From Epichloe hybrida (Eukaryota > Ascomycota > Sordariomycetes > Hypocreales > Clavicipitaceae): DNA of 64,000 nucleotides. The DNA lies in assembly GCA_019022495.1 (NCBI GenBank), contig JAFEKR010000004.1, positions 1,116,001 to 1,180,000 of the forward strand, in the 5' to 3' direction. Each line of letters starts with the position of its first letter. Position 1 is the first letter of the stretch. The position numbers were made by a program, and so were the translations under genes. A model generated the notes under the pieces. It made no database searches and was not told where the DNA came from. It saw nothing but the letters and a program-made list of their open reading frames with translations. Shown here piece by piece: positions 57,410 through 64,000 of this stretch.

Positions 57410-60329
57410 ATGAAGGAGTTCCCTCGCAAGTTTCTCAGCCTGCGTGATAAAAATGGTATTCATCGACGGAGTAATTCTGTCCCACCGGAGCAAAAGGACA
57501 AGGTGAGCTTACCACATGTTGTGTCGTGGGGGGGGAATGAATCGATGGACTGGCGTGCTAAATTGCCCACAATCGGAATCAATTACTTTACGTTAATCGT
57601 TCCGTCTGCAAAACTCCACAAAATTTTATGCAAGGGAATCAATAATGCTGATTATACTCCGAATCAGGCTCGTCCACTCTCCGCGGAGACTTTCCGTGCC
57701 ATTTTCAAAAAGGACGGCTCGAAACATACACTGAAATTCGATAGCGAACAATTCGAGCCCGATCAAGTCAAGGTTCGACTGCGAAACTTCAGAGACCACT
57801 TCAATATCCATCAATCACTGCTAACGATGATGGGATGATTATAGATCGAACAAGTTCAGCGACGACTCGAGAAAGCAGACGTTCCGAACAGCACAGTTGA
57901 CTACATCAAGGATATCATGCTGAGCAACATTGGCAACGGCGACGTTGACAAGACAGTTGACTTCATCATTTTGGAGCACAAGGCTGCTTCAGGTGTTATT
58001 GTGCCATACGATGCAAGCGTGCATATGCTCGGAGCCGAGAATCGAGGCAATGTTACATGTTACCTCGACTCACTCCTCTTTGCTATGTTTTCCAAGCTCG
58101 ATGCTTTCGAATGCATGCTCAAGTCCGATTTTCCAGCCGATGATTCCAGAACCAAATTTGCGACTCTCTTACGAATATGGGTCAACTTATTGCGATCAGG
58201 AAATCTCATACGAACGGACTTTGTGAGTTACCAGGGAAGATGACTGGCCAAAGCTAGAGCGAGCAACATTTTGACTGACTGTCGTGACAGACAAAATTAA
58301 TGCAAGATAGTATGAGTGATTGTGGGTGGGCGGATGCGAAACTCCTGGAGCAACAAGATACATCGGAAGCGTTTGTTTTTCTCACAGAGACACTGCAGCT
58401 CCCTCTTCTCTCACTTCAAGTAGACTTATTCCACCATGGTAAGAAAGACAAGGACGATCATAAAGTAGTATACGAGCGGATGTTGAATCTGGCAGTTCCT
58501 TCAGATCCAGATGGCAAAGGAATCAAGTTGGAGGATTGTCTGGAAGAGTACTTCAACGCCAGAGTTGATGTACTAAGAGATCACGAAGAGAGCAAAAAAG
58601 GAAGCCTCGACGAGAAAGGATGGGATGACGGATCTCCATTGCCAAGTCAGACCACGATTGGACTTATTCGATCAGTGGAAGGTGCCAGCTCTTCCCTAGC
58701 CGCTCCGCCCGTTGATATAACACCATCGCAACAATATTCTGTGCAACATCTTGAAAGAAGCTCATCTCAAGCATCTGGCTCGAGGGGTTTAGAGCAAATC
58801 AATTCTCAAGATAAGCCGCCAAAAGAGCCTGAGCCTGAGCCTAGCAATCTACCCAATATATCGAAGCGCTCAAGTGTTAGGAATAGGTCAACCAGTGTAA
58901 TCCAAAGGGTGGTGGTGGATGAAAACGGGCGACCAACAGGGCCCGAGGATAGTGTTATGACGAAGCGAGCCAAACGCCAGGGGTCGACCGTTGTCAAGGC
59001 AGTTACCATTCCTGCCTGGCAGTTCTTTCGGTTCATTCGTGAGTATTGACTGACCTTGTGTTAGCTAAAGCCTTGTCACCAGTGTCCCATCTAACATATG
59101 TTCTTCCAGCCTGGCATGCTTTGACCACGAACGAACCTAGAAGTGACTCCGAGGTCGCCTTGAACTTTGACCAACGACCAATAGTTGGCATTTGTCTCAA
59201 ACGATACGCCATGAATGAATCTGGGCAGCCACAGCGCTACAATACCTTTATTGACATTCCCGATTGTCTGCGTCTGCCACATTTCATGCTTGCTGATGAT
59301 CCCAAGTTAGATGAAGACCTCAGCGGTCTCAGCAACGAGTACAAGCTTGTGCTGCAGTCAGTCGTTTGCCATAGAGGCGACTCGCTTCAGAGTGGACACT
59401 ACATTGCATTTGCGCGAGTGGCCCCCAAGTTACTGACCGGGAACCGACGGCATGACTTCGATCCCCCTCCAGATTATGAAGAGGCGCAATGGGTCAAGTT
59501 TGACGATCTTGAGACTGAAAATCGCGTTGCCTACGTGGACGACATCAAGCAGGCCCTGCGGTCAGAGATGCCGTACTTGCTCTTTTATCAGATTGTTCCC
59601 ATGTTCGACATGGCACGATGTTCGATAGACGGCATGGAACCCGACCCTCCCTCATACAACGAGTCCAAGGAGAGACACAACAATGAGGATTCATCTTCCT
59701 CTGCACTTGGCCGTCTTGATGGCAATCGCGGCGAAGATCTCCAGGGCCCCGTTACGGGTCTCGGAAGCAAACCGCCAAGCATCAGACTCTCTGCAGAATT
59801 CGAACAACCACACCGCGGCAGCCTCTGGTCAATGTCACACACGGGAAGTACCCCCACGGGCTCCCGTCGGGAAAGCATGGCCAATACCGAATCACCGGCC
59901 GTCACTCCTGGAGCTACCTCGCCCGTCATCACGCCCGTGGACGAACCAACAGCCTCGCGGTTGTCCCGAGCCGCATCCCGTTTTGCGCTAGGTCGACAGA
60001 GCCGGCCGCAGAGCCAGCCTGGCGAGGGCCGCATCAGCTTCAGCATGACCCGCCTAGGGGTTCTCATGAAACCAAGCCGAGAGCCGCTAGCCGAACCATC
60101 GTCCAATGGTCCACAAATATCAGCATCCAACTCTACTGATCCCCTATCCGATACATCCGGCAAAAGCCCAGACTCGCCCATCTATGGAGAGAAGCAGCTT
60201 TATTCAGCATCGCAAGGAAAAGAAAAAGAGAAGTATAGGTACCGTGGTAAGGGAAAGGAAAAGGAAAAGGCCGAGAGGCACAAGGGCGGCCAGGGTGAGC
60301 AGCCCGAGCGAGAGTGCATCCTCATGTGA
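57410..60329 (+). CDS. USP-type ubiquitin carboxyl-terminal hydrolase with C-terminal CaaX box
   Basis: Exons 57410-57502, about 57668-57772, 57845-58222, 58291-59038 and 59110-60329 encode about 847 residues. The start of exon 2 is uncertain: acceptors at 57634 and 57667 both keep frame. The Cys box is NVTCYLDSLLFAMF (nucleophile about Cys138) and the His box GDSLQSGHYIAFAR; the substrate-binding segment RPIVGICLKRYAMNESGQPQ lies between. A UBA-like or helical segment (IEQVQRRLEKADVPNSTVDY) precedes the catalytic domain, which has a long low-complexity insert in exon 4. After the domain comes a Ser/Pro/Gly-rich tail, a polybasic stretch (KEKEKYRYRGKGKEKEKAER) and a final CILM. A CaaX box behind a basic patch implies prenylation and membrane attachment. 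The substrate cannot be named from sequence. Confidence 0.88.
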
Positions 60330-61575
60330 TTTCGAGCATCATCTTCATCATCATCAAACTCTGAAATGCAACATTCCATCAATCAAATTTGACGGATGAA
60401 TTCACAACCATAGGTGCCCATGCGTGTTGCAGGGCGATGAAAAATGCTCAGGTCACGGAGGATCCAGGGGACAAAAGACGGGAGAGTCCGTGGAAAAGTC
60501 GTGCGGCAAGCAGTGCATTGTTTCGGGTTTGAAGATACCAGGCGTTCTGTGTTGATTATCTCATGATTATCAGGCTCATCGGCCAAGAGCATGAGCATAC
60601 GTGATGTTGCGATCAACAGCCGAACCTATTGATTGCTCATAGTCGCGAAATACAAACATTGCACCGAGTCCATGTGTCGCTGTTACCGTCACCTCTACCG
60701 TGGTGCCGCACTATCGAATGTCTGGTCATTGAACCGTCTACGTGCATTCTCGTGCATCTCTATTTCACCGACACATGCTCGGCGCTACTCGAAGACGTCA
60801 AGAGATTACACAACTAACATGAACAGTATGACAACTACAATCACAGCAATCGAGGTCCACCTGCACGAGACAGCAACGGTGTCTTTGAGGATTGGTTTCA
60901 ACATGTTTCATTTGACAACTACCCATTACGTCTCACCGGCATCACGAATCACACAGACGCTACGACGTCAAGCCTCCAAGGGCTTTAAAGAATAATATAC
61001 ACAATGGTTACAGACCGAATATAACCGCAATCATACATCATGTGGATCCAGGAAAAGTGAGCCTTTTTGCCCTGTTTCAACTCTTGGTTTGCCCCCTACA
61101 CCGATATCTTGATCATCCTGCATGGGAGTGTGTCCCATGAGACAGAACGAAGATGCAGCATGTCTATAATGGAAAAAAAAATGAAGAGATGGAGTGACAG
61201 AGAAAACCCGAAATTGGTGCTTATCTTGTGTGCGAAACCGCAGCCGAATCGATAGTTGAAGAAATATCGGATGACTTGTTTTCCAAAGGACGTGGCTGGG
61301 CTGTTTGATCACCGAGGTAAAATACTTTCAGGGTGGATAAAACGCAGTTCGTTTGTTGGAGCTAATAAGACAAGGGGGGGGGTGAAGAAAACACAAGGGC
61401 GCCACGGTGATAGATCTCTCCCATTGGATGTCGGTGTTGGAAAGTTACTGTAGCGGACAGGGCATCTTTTTTTCGGTTGAGCTTTTTCTTCATCTCATGG
61501 TAGGACTTGAGTCAGAGATATTGTGCAAGGGCGCCCTCATCATCTATAGGCAACGGTCCGGACCAGGCAGCCGCT
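60330..61575. other. Convergent gap between the deubiquitinase and TOM40, 1.25 kb
   Basis: Presumed 3' regions of both genes. A TGAGTCA heptamer (61508-61514) and a poly-G run (about 61374-61382) are present. No gene was recognised. Confidence 0.3.
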
Positions 61576-62800
61576 TTAAAAGGGGATGTTGGGGGGAGTC
61601 TGGGCGCCCAAAGCCTCCTGTTGGTCTTGGAGCTCCTCGGGGGCAGCTTCAATGGACACTCCCAGGCCGAGCTTGGCTTGTTGCTGTTTACGAGGCTTTG
61701 TCAGTATTCTTGTAGCTCAATAGAGGGGTATGCTTGGGATGAGAGAACGAACCGTGAAGTGGTCAATGTCGGCGGCAAAGGTCATCATAACCGGGGGTGC
61801 AACACGTTTTTCCAACAAACAGCTCAACTTGCCCTTGGAATCGACCTGGGCACGGAAAGTTGACATGCGGAAGTCATATTTGGCACCAATGGTAGTGAGA
61901 CCCTCCTTCTGAAGACCACCACCCATCAAGCCGCCGGGAGAAGGAACAAGGCCGAGGCTCAGGTCAACACCAGCCTGAACCTTGTCGGAAAGTCTTCGCC
62001 AGTAGGAAGTATTCAGAGTGCCCATGGAAGTTTGCAGCTGGGCAGTGGCAATCCAATCCTCGGCCTTGTATCGAGCGCAATACGAAACAGCACATTCGGG
62101 GCCCTGGGTCAGAGCAGGTCGTTGCCAAAGGGTTTCCATGCCAAGAGCCAGTCGAGGGGTAATAGATTGCAAATAACTTCCAATATAAATGCCGGTCATA
62201 CCACCTTCCAGGAAAGAAGGGTTCAGCATCTTGAGAGATGCATTGAAGTCGTCGCCGTTGTACTCGTGCTCGAACTGGGCCATGTCTTGACCACCAGGGG
62301 AAATGGACAGCTGCGATTTGGATACCAGTCTGTCGGTCCATCGTAAGTTGAATCGTCCAGACAGTGAGCCCTCGTTATCGACATTGCCTTGACAGAAGAC
62401 CTTGAGGAAACTACATATTAGTCCAATCAAGATTCTCGTACCATTACTCATAAAATTGTGCGTCTATTAAGAAGTAAAGCACGGTGCATACCTTGCCGGT
62501 TCCGAACATGGCTGCGAACGTGTAGGGATTGATACGCTCGCCCAAAGCAAACTGGTGAGAGACTTGGAAGAGGGGAGCCATGCTGAAAATCTTGGTCAGG
62601 TCGGCACGGATTCCGGTGAACATGTAGTTGTTGAGGAGGACATCGCGCTGAACCTCCTTGGCCAAGTTCTCCATGTTTCCGGGGTTGTACAGCCCGAGCT
62701 TCGCTCTGCGCTCAGAGAAGGAATTGATCGCATCGCCAACGGCAGCGGCAATTGGGTTGGAAAGAAGAAGAGATCGTATCGATTCTATTTGAGCAGCCAT
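61576..62800 (-). CDS. TOM40: Mitochondrial import channel Tom40
   Basis: Exons 62800-62492, 62400-61753 and 61683-61576 (introns 91 and 69 bp) encode 354 residues, near the length of Neurospora Tom40. This 19-strand beta barrel in the outer mitochondrial membrane is the general entry pore for precursor proteins. Visible motifs include [55 protein letters not shown] joined by splicing to [20 protein letters not shown], and [20 protein letters not shown] before the last strands. The C-terminal exon [20 protein letters not shown] gives the final strand and a short Pro-rich end. The ATG at 62800 gives [16 protein letters not shown]; an upstream in-frame extension lacks an ATG-supported match. 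Donor 2 is GTTCGT, an uncommon but acceptable form. Confidence 0.95.
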
Positions 62801-64000
62801 GGTGATGGAGTGTATGGCTCGAGTCGACTCGGCCTCGAATATAGTCAAAATTGGTGAGGCGTCGGTACAAGGAAAGGAACAAATTCAGAGAAACAGAGCC
62901 AGATATGGCTTATGAGAGGCCTTTGAGATGGGCAAATTGACTCTGGGTTGGAGTGCCAGGTAACGCGATGACGGGCTGCGCTGGCGTTGAGGGAGTATGG
63001 AGTTTATGGAGTTGGAGAATAATTTTCATCAGCCCCCTGCTCAGTCAAGTGTCAGTGTCGGAGCTGGCCAAGTTCCGCTTGCTGGTGCTGGTTGGGGGTG
63101 CTGGTTGTGGGTGATGTGATGCCCCCACCCACAATTGGCCAGTTTGTCCTGCTGTGTCCGACGGAGAGCCCGATGTTCCGACCCGGCCAATCTGCCGCCG
63201 AATCTTAACCGTCAGTCGTGGCGGTCCAGTCGGTACTTGCTACAGGGATTTTGCAAGCTGTTGCAGGTTCAACGGAGGTACACTAGACCTTAGCTTGCTT
63301 GGTCGACTCGATTGACCTGGTCGTGATTTGTTGCTACCCTGCAGATAAGAAGGGCGGGGCACAGGTCAGTTTGGCTTTGAATCGAGCCTCGGAGGTGCTC
63401 TTCTATCTTCGAGTCCAACTTGTTGCATGTCCGAGATCTTTGGTGTGACGCTCTCGTCAGTTAAGCATGGACGCTCGCCTCCCAAAAGCTCTTCTTGTCC
63501 GACAGTACCCGTTATCTGAAGCTGAGCCATCCATGCCCCTCCAACTCGTCGCATTATCACCAAGTCCTCGTGTCCATTCACAGTGACTTCTGGGAGAAGC
63601 GGCAGTTAGTCGAACCTTGAATACATAAGCACATCCACGTCAGCTCTAGAACCCCGCCACAAACATCTTTGAAAGAAGTGACCATTATCTTCCGTCCGTC
63701 CATTCGCGGGCCTCTCACGAGAGAGTGCTCAACAGACGGTCAAGGGATCAATCAAAATTGGATGTCGACGCCAAGCCACCCCGCCTAATCGGTTTGAAAT
63801 CCCCAGACACCACTCGCTATGGATACACTTTTGTGAGTTGTATCTACGTCACCCGTTCTGAATTAGATCGCGTATCCAACACTATGAGCAGCCCCTCTAC
63901 AGTTAAAGGCGGCAAATGGCGGTGGTGGAATCTTATCGGACTGCGCAGCTAACGCGGAACAGAACGGCCCAGATTGCGGCCAACGCGCCCCGGTACCGCC
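62801..64000. other. TOM40 upstream region to the right edge, with a possible partial exon at the end
   Basis: Most of this 1.2 kb looks like promoter. From about 63883 to the window end the plus strand has an open frame (reading KAANGGGILSDCAANAEQNG and on to the edge) preceded by a possible acceptor (ctctacag, 63896-63903). It could be the first part of a gene lying outside the window. No family was recognised. Confidence 0.25.

Overview
The window is nuclear DNA of a filamentous ascomycete, most likely a Sordariomycete of the Hypocreales. This rests on family content and gene style: genes split by short GT-AG introns (about 54-187 bp, often with CTAAC/CTAAT-like branch sites), an actin gene with a 7-nt first exon, an Azf1-type zinc-finger factor, a fungal DUF3684/NOV-type giant ATPase, and single-copy housekeeping genes. 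The species cannot be fixed from the sequence. I saw no tRNA, rRNA, CRISPR array, intact transposon or virus.

Region 1 (1-19.3 kb) is dense and conserved: CDC16/Cut9 of the APC/C (minus, cut by the left edge), HIS3 (+), ARG7 (-), eIF2B delta/GCD2 (+), a small probable complex I subunit (-), a roughly 1,780-residue GHKL ATPase of the DUF3684/NOV family (-), an MMTAG2-type protein (-), MED6 (+) and an ALDH3-type aldehyde dehydrogenase (-). HIS3, ARG7 and GCD2 are adjacent and all tie to general amino-acid control; perfect TGACTCA (Cpc1/Gcn4) sites lie upstream of ARG7 (two) and GCD2 (one). Two genes look broken: the ALDH has TGA in place of the Trp codon of its conserved WNYP motif, and the NOV gene has a one-base frameshift.

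Region 2 (19.3-43.6 kb) is gene-poor. About 18.7 kb separates the ALDH from the only recognisable gene here, an AZF1-type C2H2 factor (37994-39561), and another 4 kb of empty sequence follows it. The long stretch holds a decayed coding remnant near 19.9-21.3 kb, several micro- and minisatellites, long poly-C/poly-G tracts and copies of a near-palindrome TACTCCGTA/TACGGAGTA.

Region 3 (43.6-64 kb) is again housekeeping: ELP2 (+), a serine-palmitoyltransferase small subunit (-), a mitochondrial GGQ-type release/rescue factor (+), actin (-), FES1 (+), mitochondrial ribosomal protein uL5m/MRPL7 (-), a USP-type deubiquitinase with a C-terminal CaaX box (+) and TOM40 (-). Four genes serve mitochondria (rescue factor, uL5m, TOM40, probable complex I subunit). 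Exon boundaries were derived by hand from splice signals and reading-frame continuity; starts were checked to be ATG.
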